NCBI RefSeq assembly: GCF_900105475.1
Contig: NZ_LT629777.1
Span: 868,001 to 932,000, forward strand
From: Pseudomonas asplenii
GTDB taxonomy: Bacteria; Pseudomonadota; Gammaproteobacteria; Pseudomonadales; Pseudomonadaceae
Length of the DNA stretch: 64,000 nucleotides
Direction: 5' to 3'
Part shown: positions 1-8,770 of the stretch, one piece after another
Layout: every line of letters begins with the position of its first letter
How positions within the stretch are numbered: position 1 is the first letter of the stretch
Made by a program: the position numbers and the translations under genes
The notes under the pieces: generated by a model
What the model saw: only the letters and a program-made list of their open reading frames with translations
Databases searched by the model: none
Told to the model about the DNA's origin: nothing

Positions 1-682
1 GCGAAACACGGACCCGCTCCTCGATCCCGCTCAGTACCTTGTCCGCCACCGCGTGGTGGCCCGCCTGCTCTAGCCAGCGCGGCGACTCGGGAATGAAGAA
101 ACGAATCGCCAGCACGAATACCGCCGGCACGGCCAGCACCAGGAAGATGTCACGCCAGCCCACCAGCGGCAGCAGGAAGTACGACAACAACCCCGCCGCG
201 ACAAAACCGAGTGGCCAGAAACCATCCATCAGGGCGATATAGCGCCCGCGTCGCTTGGTCGGGATCAACTCCGACAGCATCGACTGGGCGATCGGAAATT
301 CCATGCCCATGCCGATCCCCAGCAGTACCCGGAACAGCGTCAGCGTCTCGACGGTCTGTGCCGTGGAACACAGATAGCTGGCCAGCCCCCACAACACGAT
401 ACTCCACTGGAACACCGGCTTGCGCCCGAAACGGTCGGCGAGCAGACCCGACAGCGAGGCCCCCAGTACCATGCCGAAGAAGCTCGAACTGACCAGCAGC
501 CCGGCCTGGGCGCTGCTCAGGGCGAACTCGGCTTTGATCGAGCCGAGCAGGAACGTCATCATCGCCAGGTCCATCGAGTCGAAGAAAAAGGCCAGGGCAA
601 TGATGATGAAGATCAGCCGGTGATAACCGCTGATCGGCAACCGCTCCAGTCGTTCAGCCGCACTATAGCCTTGAGTTTCCAT
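1..682 (-). CDS. MFS transporter, N-terminal part (cut by window edge)
   Basis: Major facilitator superfamily carrier of the inner membrane, of the sugar/aromatic-acid:proton symporter type. About 227 codons are visible; the C-terminal half lies outside the window. The N-terminus METQGYSAAERLERLPISGY is followed by hydrophobic segments beginning IIIALAFFFDSMDLA, the loop signature LLADRFGRKP between segments 2 and 3, and PESPRWL after segment 6, which is typical of the sugar-porter-like branch. The ATG at 682 was chosen because GAGGG stands about 9 bases upstream. Asp in segment 1 (FFDSMD) is common in metabolite:proton symporters. The substrate cannot be told from sequence. An ArsR-like regulator gene ends 128 bases upstream on the same strand and may or may not control it. 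Confidence 0.85.
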   Translation of the reverse strand, partial: METQGYSAAERLERLPISGYHRLIFIIIALAFFFDSMDLAMMTFLLGSIKAEFALSSAQAGLLVSSSFFGMVLGASLSGLLADRFGRKPVFQWSIVLWGLASYLCSTAQTVETLTLFRVLLGIGMGMEFPIAQSMLSELIPTKRRGRYIALMDGFWPLGFVAAGLLSYFLLPLVGWRDIFLVLAVPAVFVLAIRFFIPESPRWLEQAGHHAVADKVLSGIEERVRVS

Positions 683-810
683 GGGATGTCCCTCGATTCG
701 AATGCCTCGATCGAGTGTGCGGTATCACCGGATGACGTTAAGCCTGAGTGCGACCTGTCTACAGCCGTGAGCGACGCCTGCAGCTTCCCTGCCGCAGGTG
801 ACGGTGTGAT

Positions 811-1527
811 TCAGCCGGCCAGTTCCAGCTCGACCAGGGCGGCGAACTTGTCGATCTGCCGCTCGCCGTTGGGAGAAATGCGCAGAGCCCTGGAATCCTC
901 CATCGCGCCGAGCCAGCCCGACTGCAGGAACAACTGCAGCAACCCCGCGCCGAGCACGCCGCCCAGATGCGGGCGACGCTCACGCACGTCATGGCAGACA
1001 CAAACCGTCTCATGGCGCCCATGGGCCAGCGCCTGGATGTACAAGCCGCGCTCGGCGAAGCGCTGGGCACCGACGCTGGTCACCCGGATGCGCTGATCGT
1101 GCTGTTCGATCCAGCCGGCCGCCAGCAGGCGCTGATACAGCTCACAGGCCAGTTCCCCACCCAGGTGGTCGTGACACTGCCGGGCGCGCTTGAGCGCCGC
1201 CGTATCCGGGGTCTGGAGCTTGATCGAATGATTCACCGCCAACGGCGCGCTGGCCAGCGAGGCATTGGCAAGGGCTTCCACGGCGGTCGCGATCTCCGGT
1301 GCGGACAGGCGGAAGAAGCGTTTGCGGCCACGGGCTTCCAGGCGCAACAGACCGCCGGCACTCAGGCGGGCCAGATGGGCACTGGCAGATGAAAGGGACA
1401 AACCGGCCAGCAGAGCCAACTCATCGGCGGATCGTGCGCTGCCATCGAGCAACGCCCACATCATGGCGCTGCGCTTGGGGTCGGCAAGCAGCGTGGCTAT
1501 CTGGCTGATGCAAGGTGCGTATTCCAT
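811..1527 (-). CDS. ArsR-type winged-helix transcriptional regulator
   Basis: Cytoplasmic DNA-binding protein of 238 residues. The first 80 or so residues form an ArsR-like winged helix (ISQIATLLADPKRSAMMWAL, then SADELALLAGLSLSSASAHL as helix-turn-helix, then a wing with RLEARGRKRFFRL). The remaining 150 residues are a ligand or dimer domain found in the longer ArsR-like regulators of proteobacteria. An upstream in-frame ATG exists at 1563, but the ATG at 1527 is preceded by AGGGAG at good spacing and begins at the conserved MEYAPCISQIA. A few cysteines are present, including a CVCHD stretch, but no confident metal site can be assigned. The gene lies between a LysR gene upstream and the MFS gene downstream, all on the minus strand. 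Confidence 0.8.
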   Translation of the reverse strand: MEYAPCISQIATLLADPKRSAMMWALLDGSARSADELALLAGLSLSSASAHLARLSAGGLLRLEARGRKRFFRLSAPEIATAVEALANASLASAPLAVNHSIKLQTPDTAALKRARQCHDHLGGELACELYQRLLAAGWIEQHDQRIRVTSVGAQRFAERGLYIQALAHGRHETVCVCHDVRERRPHLGGVLGAGLLQLFLQSGWLGAMEDSRALRISPNGERQIDKFAALVELELAG

Positions 1528-1769
1528 GTTTTCACTCCCTGTTGAAACACTGATCGACTGCACAACGCCATACTGAGAAGTTACTCAATTCAAACCAAGA
1601 CGCAAAAGTGCCAAAAGCCGGGAATTTTTCCTTATATCCCGATCAACTCCGGCGAACGTAACAAAATGCGTTTCACTGCCTAGGCGCTGGATCCAATGAT
1701 TCAAGCCTAAACCACAATGGAACAGGCGCCGACTTTATTCCTGAATGGGTTGTAACAAGAAGCCCTCGT

Positions 1770-2702
1770 TTATTGCCCTGCGCGCACCAGGCGAACCGGG
1801 GCCTGGCGCGACAGTTCGGCGCAACGTCGGCTGAGCATTTCACGCAGCAGGTTCACCGGCTTACTCAATTGCGCGCGATGGGCGCACAACAGATTCAGCG
1901 GCGCTCGTTCGCAGGACAGCTCCGGCAACAGCACCTTCAAGCGCCCGGCCAACACATCACTGCCGACATCCAGCCAGGACTTGTAGACGACCCCCGCTCC
2001 GGCCAGTGCCCACAGGCGCACCACATCGGCATCGTCACTGAGACGATCGCCGCTGACCGTCAGGCCGATATCACGGCGGCCATCGTGAAAGCTCCAGTGA
2101 TCGTGGACCCGACCGCCCAGCATGAACAGCAGACAGTTGTGCTGGGTCAGTTGCTCAAGCGTCGTCGGCTCACCGTGACGCGCCAGGTAATAAGGCGCCG
2201 CGCACAACACCCGACGATTGTCCGCGGCGATCGGCAGCGCCACCAGGCTCGAATCCTCCGGCTCGCCATAGCGCAGGGCGATATCCACCGGCTGACGGAA
2301 CAGGTCGGCGATCCGGTCGCCCAGCAGCAGCCGGACCGTCAGCCGCGGATGCTCGCGCTGGAACTCGTCGAGCCAGGGCAGCAACACATTGCGACCAAAA
2401 TCCGAAGGCGCCGACAACTGCAGAATGCCGCTGACCTGTTCCTGACCGCTGGCCAGCAAGCGTCGCCCTTCATCCAGATTGCCCAGCGCCGCCCGTGCGT
2501 ACGCCAGAAAACCTTCGCCTTCGGCGGTCAGCCGCAGGCTGCGGGTCGAGCGAGCCAGCAGGCGCGCGCCAAGTTGCTGCTCGACGCGCTTGAGCGAAGC
2601 ACTGGCCACCGCCGGAGAAAGGTCCATGACCCGCGCTGCTGCGGAAAGGCTGCCCAGGTCGGCGGCCCGCACGAACAATTGCAAATCATCGAAGCGCAAC
2701 AT
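1770..2702 (-). CDS. LysR-family transcriptional regulator
   Basis: 310-residue LysR-type regulator. Residues 3-62 form the winged helix-turn-helix (FDDLQLFVRAADLGSLSAAA, then SPAVASASLKRVEQQLGARL, then RSTRSLRLTAEGEGFL). Residues about 90-295 are the periplasmic-binding-protein-like effector domain (VSGILQLSAPSDFGRN, VDIALRYGEPEDSSLVALPI, DADVVRLWALAGAGVVYKSW). It belongs to the CrgA/AaeR-like branch that often controls a divergent oxidoreductase. Here it is transcribed away from a zinc-free MDR oxidoreductase across a 141-base gap, the usual arrangement for a LysR regulator and its target. The inducer is unknown. Confidence 0.9.
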   Translation of the reverse strand: MLRFDDLQLFVRAADLGSLSAAARVMDLSPAVASASLKRVEQQLGARLLARSTRSLRLTAEGEGFLAYARAALGNLDEGRRLLASGQEQVSGILQLSAPSDFGRNVLLPWLDEFQREHPRLTVRLLLGDRIADLFRQPVDIALRYGEPEDSSLVALPIAADNRRVLCAAPYYLARHGEPTTLEQLTQHNCLLFMLGGRVHDHWSFHDGRRDIGLTVSGDRLSDDADVVRLWALAGAGVVYKSWLDVGSDVLAGRLKVLLPELSCERAPLNLLCAHRAQLSKPVNLLREMLSRRCAELSRQAPVRLVRAGQ

Positions 2703-2843
2703 CCCGACCTCGGCATTATCAAAAAAATATTGAAAGAGACTGCCGTTTTAGCCGGTTTTATCGCCGAAGGAAATCGCCAATCATGGAAGCATCGAAAGGC
2801 CAGACCTTTCACCTCTTCCTATCTCGTTTACGGAGACCCGAGC

Positions 2844-3857
2844 ATGAAAGCCATTGCCTTCTACAGCGCCTTGCCCATCAGCGATCCACACTCGCTGCAA
2901 GATATCGAACTGCCCACCCCGATCGCCGGCCCCCGTGATCTGCTGGTCGAGGTCAAGGCCATTTCGGTCAACCCCGTGGACACCAAGGTCCGCCAGCACA
3001 TGCCGCCGGCAAACGGTGAAGCCAAGGTATTGGGCTGGGACGTAGCCGGTGTGGTCAAGGCGGTCGGCAGCGACGTCAGCCTGTTCAAGGTCGGCGACAA
3101 GGTGTTCTATGCCGGTTCCCTGATCCGCCCTGGTGCCAACAGCGAACTGCATGTGGTCGACGAGCGGATCGTTGGGCGCATGCCGCAAAGCCTGGGTTTC
3201 GCCGACGCAGCCGCCTTGCCGTTGACCGCGATCACCGCCTGGGAGTTGCTGTTCGAGCGCCTGCAAGTTCCCGAAGGCAAGGCCGACCTGGGTCAGAGCC
3301 TGCTGATCGTCGGTGCGGCCGGTGGCGTGGGATCGATTCTGACGCAACTGGCCAGCCAGTTGACCGGACTGAAAGTCATCGGCACCGCCTCGCGGCCCGA
3401 GACCCGGGACTGGGTGCAGGCACTCGGCGCCGACCTGGTGATCGACCACAGCAAGCCGCTGAGCGAAGAACTCAAGGCCCACGGCCAGCAGCACGTCACC
3501 CATGTCGCCAGCCTGACCCAGACCGACACGCATCTGGCGCAATTGGTCGAAGCGCTCAAGCCTCAGGGCAAGCTGGCCCTGATCGACGACCCGCAAAACC
3601 TTGAGGTGAGTCAACTCAAGCGCAAGAGCCTGTCGCTGCACTGGGAGTTCATGTACACCCGCTCGATGTTCGAGACCGAGGACATGATCGAACAACACCA
3701 TCTGCTCAACCGGGTCGCCGAACTGATCGATGCGGGCGTGCTGAAAACCACGGTCGGCGAGCACTTCGGCCAGATCAACGCGACTAACCTGCGCCGGGCC
3801 CATGCCTTGCTGGAAAGCGGCAAGGCCAAGGGCAAGATCGTCCTGGAAGGGTTCTGA
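2844..3857 (+). CDS. Zinc-independent MDR-family oxidoreductase (quinone reductase-like)
   Basis: 337-residue medium-chain dehydrogenase/reductase, cytoplasmic, probably NAD(P)H-dependent reduction of quinones or unsaturated carbonyls. The GroES-like N-terminal half (MKAIAFYSALPI, ISVNPVDTKVRQH, VLGWDVAGVV) is followed by a Rossmann fold with the nucleotide motif IVGAAGGVGS near residue 155. The protein has no cysteine at all, so neither the catalytic nor the structural zinc site of true alcohol dehydrogenases can exist, although close relatives are commonly annotated as zinc-type alcohol dehydrogenase. The reading frame is open far upstream, but ATG 2844 with GGAG about 9 bases before it matches the family N-terminus. 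It diverges from the LysR gene, its likely regulator. Confidence 0.88.
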   Translation: MKAIAFYSALPISDPHSLQDIELPTPIAGPRDLLVEVKAISVNPVDTKVRQHMPPANGEAKVLGWDVAGVVKAVGSDVSLFKVGDKVFYAGSLIRPGANSELHVVDERIVGRMPQSLGFADAAALPLTAITAWELLFERLQVPEGKADLGQSLLIVGAAGGVGSILTQLASQLTGLKVIGTASRPETRDWVQALGADLVIDHSKPLSEELKAHGQQHVTHVASLTQTDTHLAQLVEALKPQGKLALIDDPQNLEVSQLKRKSLSLHWEFMYTRSMFETEDMIEQHHLLNRVAELIDAGVLKTTVGEHFGQINATNLRRAHALLESGKAKGKIVLEGF

Positions 3858-4058
3858 GTCAGGGCGGCGGGGCGGCACCTCGGCTCGTCCCGCCACCTGG
3901 TCGCGCGGTAGAGATAGCGCAATGACTCAGCGAAAAACCGTCATTGCCCTCTGACAGAACAGGCAGAAATGCCGTCAGTCAGATCTGTGATCGCCCTCTT
4001 ATCCCCACACGGAATCAGGTTTACAATGGCCGCCTTTGCCAACCAGAGGAAGTCAGCC

Positions 4059-4232
4059 ATGAAGATCCTTGTCAAAGCGTTAGCAAAATCCCGCGGCAAC
4101 CAATGGCAGGTCCGGCTCGACCAGCACGCGATCACCTTCCGCAGCGAAGCCGAAGCCCGTGCCTTCGCCAGCACCCTGCAGGCACGCCTGCAAGCCCCTC
4201 ACGCCTTCCCCGAGCAACGAGCCGTTGGCTGA
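4059..4232 (+). CDS. Small unknown protein (57 residues)
   Basis: Predicted 57-residue soluble basic protein beginning MKILVKALAKSRGNQWQVRL. AGAGGA lies 8-9 bases before ATG 4059, a good ribosome site, so this start is preferred over in-frame upstream ATGs. No signal peptide, membrane segment or known domain is evident; the pattern of alternating charged residues suggests a small alpha/beta fold. Its stop codon ends at 4232 and the convergent Bcr/CflA gene stops at 4233, so the two genes abut exactly. I do not recognise a function. Confidence 0.6.
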   Translation: MKILVKALAKSRGNQWQVRLDQHAITFRSEAEARAFASTLQARLQAPHAFPEQRAVG

Positions 4233-5411
4233 CTAACCACGCGCCATTTCCAGGCGCCGGGTCACCATGGCGACTGTTACCGCCAACACCCCGCACAGGG
4301 CGATCACCAGCGCCATCGGAGTGGCGCTGCCATCGTGCAGCAGCCCGACCAGGGATGCGGCGCCTGCGGCAACACTGAACTGCAGGCAGCCGAACATCGC
4401 CGAGGCGCTGCCGGCTCGTGCGCCCTGCCCGCGCATGGCGCAGGCGGCGGCATTAGGGACGATGCAGCCCAGGCTGGCGATGCAGATGAACAACGGGACC
4501 AGCAACGGCCAGAGCTGCGTGGTGTGCAAGAGGCTGATGCCCAGCAGTGACAGTCCCGCCGCCACATAGACCCAGACCGCGCGGGCCAGCAGCAGCGCCG
4601 GCCCCAACTTGCCCAGCAGCCGGGCATTGACCTGGGCCACCAGGATGAAGCCTGCCGCATTGCTACCGAACAACCAGCCGTAATGCTCGGCAGGAATGCC
4701 ATACAGCTTGATGAAGACGAATGGCGAGCCGGCGATATAGGCAAACATCCCGGCGATGGCGATACCGCCCGTCAGCGCGTGGCCAACGAACACCCGGTCG
4801 GACAGCAGGCGGCCGTACTGGCGCAAAGCCCCCGACAATGGTTGGCGCGGCTGGTCGACAGGCAGGCTCTCCGGCAGGCCGAATGCCACGGCAAAGGCGG
4901 ACAACGCACTGAACAACGTCAGCACGATGAAAATCGACTGCCAACCGTAAAGGTTGACCAACACCCCGCCGAGCATCGGCGCGAGGATCGGTGCCAGCCC
5001 GGTGACCAGCATCAGTTGCGAAAAGACCTTGGCCGACCCGATGGCATCACACTTGTCGCTGACCATTGCCCGGGAAATCACCGTACCCGCGCAACCACCC
5101 AGCGCCTGCAGGAAACGTGCGGCGATCAGCCACTCCAGACTCGGCGCGAAAGCACAGACCAGGGAAGCCAGGGTGAACAGCGCGACGCCGACAAGCAAGG
5201 GACCACGCCGACCGAAACGATCCGCCAACGGGCCATACACCAGTTGCCCGATGGACAAGCCGAAGAAATACACCGCCAGCGTCAGCTGGATATGTTTTTC
5301 ATCGGTACCGAAAGCAACGGCCATCGCCGGGAAACCCGGCAAGTAAAAGTCGATGGCCAGGGGCGCGAAGGCACTCAGGGCACCGAGAATCAGGATCGTT
5401 CGTAGGTTCAT
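4233..5411 (-). CDS. Bcr/CflA-family multidrug exporter (MFS)
   Basis: 392-residue, 12-segment inner-membrane proton antiporter of the Bcr/CflA (DHA1) drug-efflux group. Evidence: N-terminus MNLRTILILGALSAFAPLAI with the short loop DFYLPGFPAMA typical of Bcr; motif A GPLADRFGRRGPLL between segments 2 and 3; the segment 4-5 motif LQALGGCAGTVISRAMVSD (motif C-like, containing the RAMV-D signature of this family). The family exports bicyclomycin, chloramphenicol and sometimes cysteine or dipeptides; the specific substrate cannot be predicted. The gene is monocistronic and convergent with the small unknown gene. Confidence 0.9.
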   Translation of the reverse strand: MNLRTILILGALSAFAPLAIDFYLPGFPAMAVAFGTDEKHIQLTLAVYFFGLSIGQLVYGPLADRFGRRGPLLVGVALFTLASLVCAFAPSLEWLIAARFLQALGGCAGTVISRAMVSDKCDAIGSAKVFSQLMLVTGLAPILAPMLGGVLVNLYGWQSIFIVLTLFSALSAFAVAFGLPESLPVDQPRQPLSGALRQYGRLLSDRVFVGHALTGGIAIAGMFAYIAGSPFVFIKLYGIPAEHYGWLFGSNAAGFILVAQVNARLLGKLGPALLLARAVWVYVAAGLSLLGISLLHTTQLWPLLVPLFICIASLGCIVPNAAACAMRGQGARAGSASAMFGCLQFSVAAGAASLVGLLHDGSATPMALVIALCGVLAVTVAMVTRRLEMARG

Positions 5412-5555
5412 CAGGCATCCGGTAAACAGCTGTGTGCACAGCCGGCTAGTTTAACCGTGCGCGGATACCTTGAACATTCCGATAGGCCGCTAACTAAATA
5501 AATACCCGACCCACGTACTCGGTTGGCCGGGCAAGCTGCTCAAATCACTTCACTT

Positions 5556-5756
5556 TCAGCCGGCCAGCTTCGCCTCGTAGCCTTCTTCGACAATGGCACT
5601 GATGACTTCATCCGCCGACAAGCGACTCTGCACCCCGACTTCCTTCGCCCCCAGGTCGACCTGGACGCTGGCCGCCGGATCCTTGGCCTGGACCGCAGAA
5701 GTGATCGCCTTGACGCAGTGACCGCAGGACATACCCTGAACATTGAAGACTTGCAT
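5556..5756 (-). CDS. copZ: Copper chaperone CopZ
   Basis: 66-residue cytoplasmic heavy-metal-associated (HMA) protein that carries Cu(I) and delivers it to the CopA pump or to CueR. The whole protein is one ferredoxin-like HMA fold, with the metal loop GMSCGHC near residues 8-14 and the C-terminal EEGYEAKLAG. The reading frame runs upstream of ATG 5756, but AGGAGA stands just before this ATG and it fits the family N-terminus MQVFNVQGMSCGHC. A CueR-type promoter lies 30-60 bases upstream, so expression should rise with Cu(I). Confidence 0.93.
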   Translation of the reverse strand: MQVFNVQGMSCGHCVKAITSAVQAKDPAASVQVDLGAKEVGVQSRLSADEVISAIVEEGYEAKLAG

Positions 5757-5784
5757 GATGCTTCTCCTGTATTGAGGTGGCGAC

Positions 5785-5815
5785 AGTTTCAAGCTTGCCA
5801 CCATAGCAAGGTCAA
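5785..5815 (-). promoter_or_regulatory. CueR/MerR-type promoter of copZ
   Basis: Read on the minus strand: TTGACC (-35, 5815-5810), a 19-base spacer TTGCTATGGTGGCAAGCTT, then a weak -10. The spacer holds the dyad ACCTTGC...GCAAGCT, which matches the arms of Cu-responsive MerR-family operators. The overlong 19-base spacer is the hallmark of promoters that MerR-family activators untwist. Confidence 0.85.
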
Positions 5816-5901
5816 GTTCCTGAATGATCTGCCGGGCTGGCATTTCGCTCGCCCCTGCGCCAAGCTTCGTCATCAACGATTCAACCGTAGGAGATTCAGT
5901 C

Positions 5902-6288
5902 ATGCGCTGGTCAGCTTTCGGCCTGTTTGGCCTTCTCAGCCTGTTCGGGGCCTCCCCTTTTGCCAGCGCCGCCGGAGAAAACTACGGGGTGCTGATCATC
6001 TCCCGTGAACGCCTGGAGGTCTCCACGTCCTGTGAAATCGGCGTTTACCTGCAGGATCAGTTGTCGGGGCGGTTGTTCGCCGAACAGGCCATCTCCTTCA
6101 ATCTGCCGCCGGGCGATGTGTCGATTCGCCTGAAGTCCTTGCCGGGCCAGGCCCCCGGCTGCAACGCCAGCCTGTTGGCAACGCCCGAGCAGGTGATCAA
6201 GCTCAATGGCGGCGACGTGCGCAAGTTCGCCATTGTCGCCAGCCCGACCGGTCTGCGCCTCAAGCAGGTGTCGCTGGGTTATCAGTAA
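5902..6288 (+). CDS. Unknown exported protein in the copper island
   Basis: 128-residue protein with a clear Sec signal peptide (MRWSAFGLFGLLSLFGAS, then PFASA-A cleavage about residue 23), so the mature form of about 105 residues is periplasmic. Mature part starts AGENYGVLIISRERLEVSTS and carries two cysteines, possibly a disulfide, within a pattern of short beta strands. No His/Met-rich metal motif is seen. AGGAGA precedes ATG 5902; longer in-frame starts lack such a site and would bury the signal peptide. It lies between the outward-facing copZ promoter and the copA promoter, so its own promoter must be within 5816-5901. Function unknown; a link to copper rests on position only. Confidence 0.75.
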   Translation: MRWSAFGLFGLLSLFGASPFASAAGENYGVLIISRERLEVSTSCEIGVYLQDQLSGRLFAEQAISFNLPPGDVSIRLKSLPGQAPGCNASLLATPEQVIKLNGGDVRKFAIVASPTGLRLKQVSLGYQ

Positions 6289-6313
6289 ACCGGACAATGT
6301 CGCGAATAGAGGC

Positions 6314-6344
6314 TTGACCTTGCCAAGGTGGCAAGGTTGATCCT
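6314..6344 (+). promoter_or_regulatory. CueR/MerR-type promoter of copA
   Basis: TTGACC at 6314-6319, a 19-base spacer and GATCCT at 6339-6344. The spacer contains the perfect dyad ACCTTGCC-N5-GGCAAGGT (6317-6337). Its arms and spacing match cueO/copA-type CueR operators and the copZ site in this window. The copA start codon follows 29 bases after the -10. Confidence 0.92.
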
Positions 6345-6372
6345 GTGGGCAACTTCTTCAGGAGTATCGCCC

Positions 6373-8760
6373 ATGCCGCAATCCACCACCTTTGATCTGC
6401 CGATCGCCGGCATGACCTGCGCCAGTTGCGCCGGCCGGGTCGAACGGGCCTTGCGCAAGGTGGCAGGCGCCAGCGCGGTCAGCGTCAATCTCGCCACCGA
6501 ACAGGCCCGAGTCCAGGCACCGGCCGACAGCCTGCCGGCGCTGCTGCAGGCGGTGGAACAGGCCGGTTACCAGGTTCCCAGCCAGACGCTGGCACTGGAT
6601 ATCGGCGGCATGACCTGCGCCTCCTGTGCCGGCCGGGTCGAGCGGGCGTTGCACAAGGTCGCCGGCGTGCGTGCTGTCAGCGTCAACCTGGCCAGCGAAC
6701 GCGCATACCTTGAGTCAGTGGGGCCTCTCGACCACGCCGCGCTGATCGCTGCGGTCGAGGCCGCCGGTTACTCGGCCAGCCTGCACGACAACCAGAGCCC
6801 CGTCGCCCAGCCCCAGGCACAACGCCTGGGACGTGAGCGCTGGCAATTGTTGCTGGCCCTCGCGCTGGCCCTGCCGCTGGTGCTGCCGATGCTCGCCCAG
6901 CCGTTCGGGCATGACTGGATGCTGCCGGCCTGGCTGCAATTCGCCCTGGCAACGCCGGTGCAGTTCATTCTCGGCGCGCGCTTTTATGTCGCGGCCTGGA
7001 AAGCGCTCAAGGCCGGCACCGGAAACATGGACCTGCTGGTGGCACTCGGTACCAGCGCCGGCTACGGCCTGAGTCTCTACCAGTGGGCCAATGCCCATCC
7101 GGGCCACATGCCCCATCTGTACTTCGAAGCCTCGGCGGTGGTGATCGCCCTGGTGCTGCTGGGCAAATACCTGGAAAGCCGCGCCAAACGCCAGACCGCC
7201 AGCGCCATCCGCGCCCTGGAGGCCTTGCGTCCGGAACGGGCGACCCAACTGATCGACGGCCGTGAACAGGAAGTCGCCATCAGCGCCCTGCGGCTGGGCG
7301 ACCTGGTGCTGGTCAAGCCCGGCGAACGATTCCCGGTGGACGGCGAGGTGGTCGACGGCCAGAGCCACGCCGACGAAGCACTGATCAGCGGCGAGAGCCT
7401 GCCAGTGCCGAAACAGCCGGGGGACACAGTCACCGGCGGCGCCATCAACGGTGAAGGCCGGCTGTTGGTCAAGACCCTGGCGCTGGGCGCCGAGACGGTC
7501 CTGGCGCGGATCATTCGCCTGGTGGAAGATGCCCAGGCCGGCAAGGCGCCGATCCAGAAACTGGTGGACAAGGTCAGCCAGGTGTTCGTCCCCAGCGTCT
7601 TGCTGCTGGCCCTGGCGACCTTGCTCGGCTGGTGGCTGTACGGCGCCCCGCTGGAAACCGCAGTGATCAACGCGGTAGCGGTGCTGGTGATTGCCTGCCC
7701 CTGCGCCCTGGGCCTGGCGACGCCGACCGCGATCATGGCCGGCACCGGCGTCGCCGCGCGCCACGGCATCCTGATCAAGGATGCCGAAGCCCTGGAACGC
7801 GCCCATGAGGTCAGCCGCGTGGTATTCGACAAGACCGGCACGCTGACCTCCGGCACTCCGCGTATCGCCCACCTGTCAGCCGTGAACGGCGATGAGGCGC
7901 AGGCGCTGCAATGGGCCGGCGCCCTGCAACGCGGCAGCGAACACCCGCTGGCCAGGGCAGTGCTCGACGCCTGCGCCGAACGTGGCCTGGCAGTCGCGGA
8001 TATCCGTGCCAGCCGTTCGCTGACCGGACGTGGCATCGCCGGTGAACTGGACGACCGCGCGCTGGCACTGGGCAACCGCCGCCTGCTCGACGAAAGCGGC
8101 CTGCCGCCAGGCGCTCTGCAAGAGCTGGCGAACGCCTGGGAAACCGAGGGTCGTACCCTGTCCTGGTTGATCGAGCAGAGCCCGCAGCCACAAGTACTGG
8201 CCCTGTTCGCCTTCGGCGACACCCTCAAGGCCGGCGCGGCGCAAGCCATCGCGCAACTCAATGCACGGCAGATCAGCAGCCACCTGTTGACCGGCGACAA
8301 TCGTGGCAGCGCCCATGTGGTCGCCCAGGCCCTGGGCATCACCGATGTGCACGCCGAAGTGTTGCCGGCCGACAAGGCCGCCATCGTCGGCGAACTGAAA
8401 AAGACCGGCGTGGTGGCCATGGTCGGCGACGGCATCAACGATGCGCCGGCGCTGGCTGCTGCGAATATCGGCATCGCCATGGGCGGCGGCACCGATGTCG
8501 CCATGCAGGCCGCCGGCATCACCCTGATGCGCGGCGATCCTCGGCTGGTACCGGCAGCGCTGGAAATCAGCCGCAAGACCTATGCGAAGATCCGGCAGAA
8601 TCTGTTCTGGGCTTTCGTCTATAACCTGATCGGCATCCCGCTGGCCGCCTTCGGCCTGCTCAACCCGGTGCTGGCGGGGGCGGCAATGGCGCTGTCCAGC
8701 GTCAGTGTGGTCAGCAACGCGCTGTTGCTCAAGACCTGGAAACCCCAAGACATCGACTGA
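6373..8760 (+). CDS. copA: Cu(I)-exporting P1B-type ATPase CopA
   Basis: 795-residue inner-membrane pump that exports cytoplasmic Cu(I). Two N-terminal HMA domains carry MTCASC at residues 14-19 and 80-85. Eight transmembrane helices are expected; the ion-site motif CPC is Cys442-Pro443-Cys444. The phosphorylated Asp is D486 in DKTGT, the nucleotide-binding signature is SEHPLA, and the hinge motif is [10 protein letters not shown]. Length is normal for a two-HMA CopA. ATG 6373 has AGGAGT upstream; an in-frame ATG at 6328 lies inside the promoter region and is rejected. cueR follows after 10 bases, so the two are probably one transcript. Confidence 0.97.
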   Translation: MPQSTTFDLPIAGMTCASCAGRVERALRKVAGASAVSVNLATEQARVQAPADSLPALLQAVEQAGYQVPSQTLALDIGGMTCASCAGRVERALHKVAGVRAVSVNLASERAYLESVGPLDHAALIAAVEAAGYSASLHDNQSPVAQPQAQRLGRERWQLLLALALALPLVLPMLAQPFGHDWMLPAWLQFALATPVQFILGARFYVAAWKALKAGTGNMDLLVALGTSAGYGLSLYQWANAHPGHMPHLYFEASAVVIALVLLGKYLESRAKRQTASAIRALEALRPERATQLIDGREQEVAISALRLGDLVLVKPGERFPVDGEVVDGQSHADEALISGESLPVPKQPGDTVTGGAINGEGRLLVKTLALGAETVLARIIRLVEDAQAGKAPIQKLVDKVSQVFVPSVLLLALATLLGWWLYGAPLETAVINAVAVLVIACPCALGLATPTAIMAGTGVAARHGILIKDAEALERAHEVSRVVFDKTGTLTSGTPRIAHLSAVNGDEAQALQWAGALQRGSEHPLARAVLDACAERGLAVADIRASRSLTGRGIAGELDDRALALGNRRLLDESGLPPGALQELANAWETEGRTLSWLIEQSPQPQVLALFAFGDTLKAGAAQAIAQLNARQISSHLLTGDNRGSAHVVAQALGITDVHAEVLPADKAAIVGELKKTGVVAMVGDGINDAPALAAANIGIAMGGGTDVAMQAAGITLMRGDPRLVPAALEISRKTYAKIRQNLFWAFVYNLIGIPLAAFGLLNPVLAGAAMALSSVSVVSNALLLKTWKPQDID

Positions 8761-8770
8761 AGGAGACGTC

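Noticed and set aside
2703..2843. Possible LysR operator between the LysR gene and the oxidoreductase.
   Set aside because: The spacing of the genes fits, but no clear T-N11-A dyad could be singled out by eye in the A/T-rich stretch.
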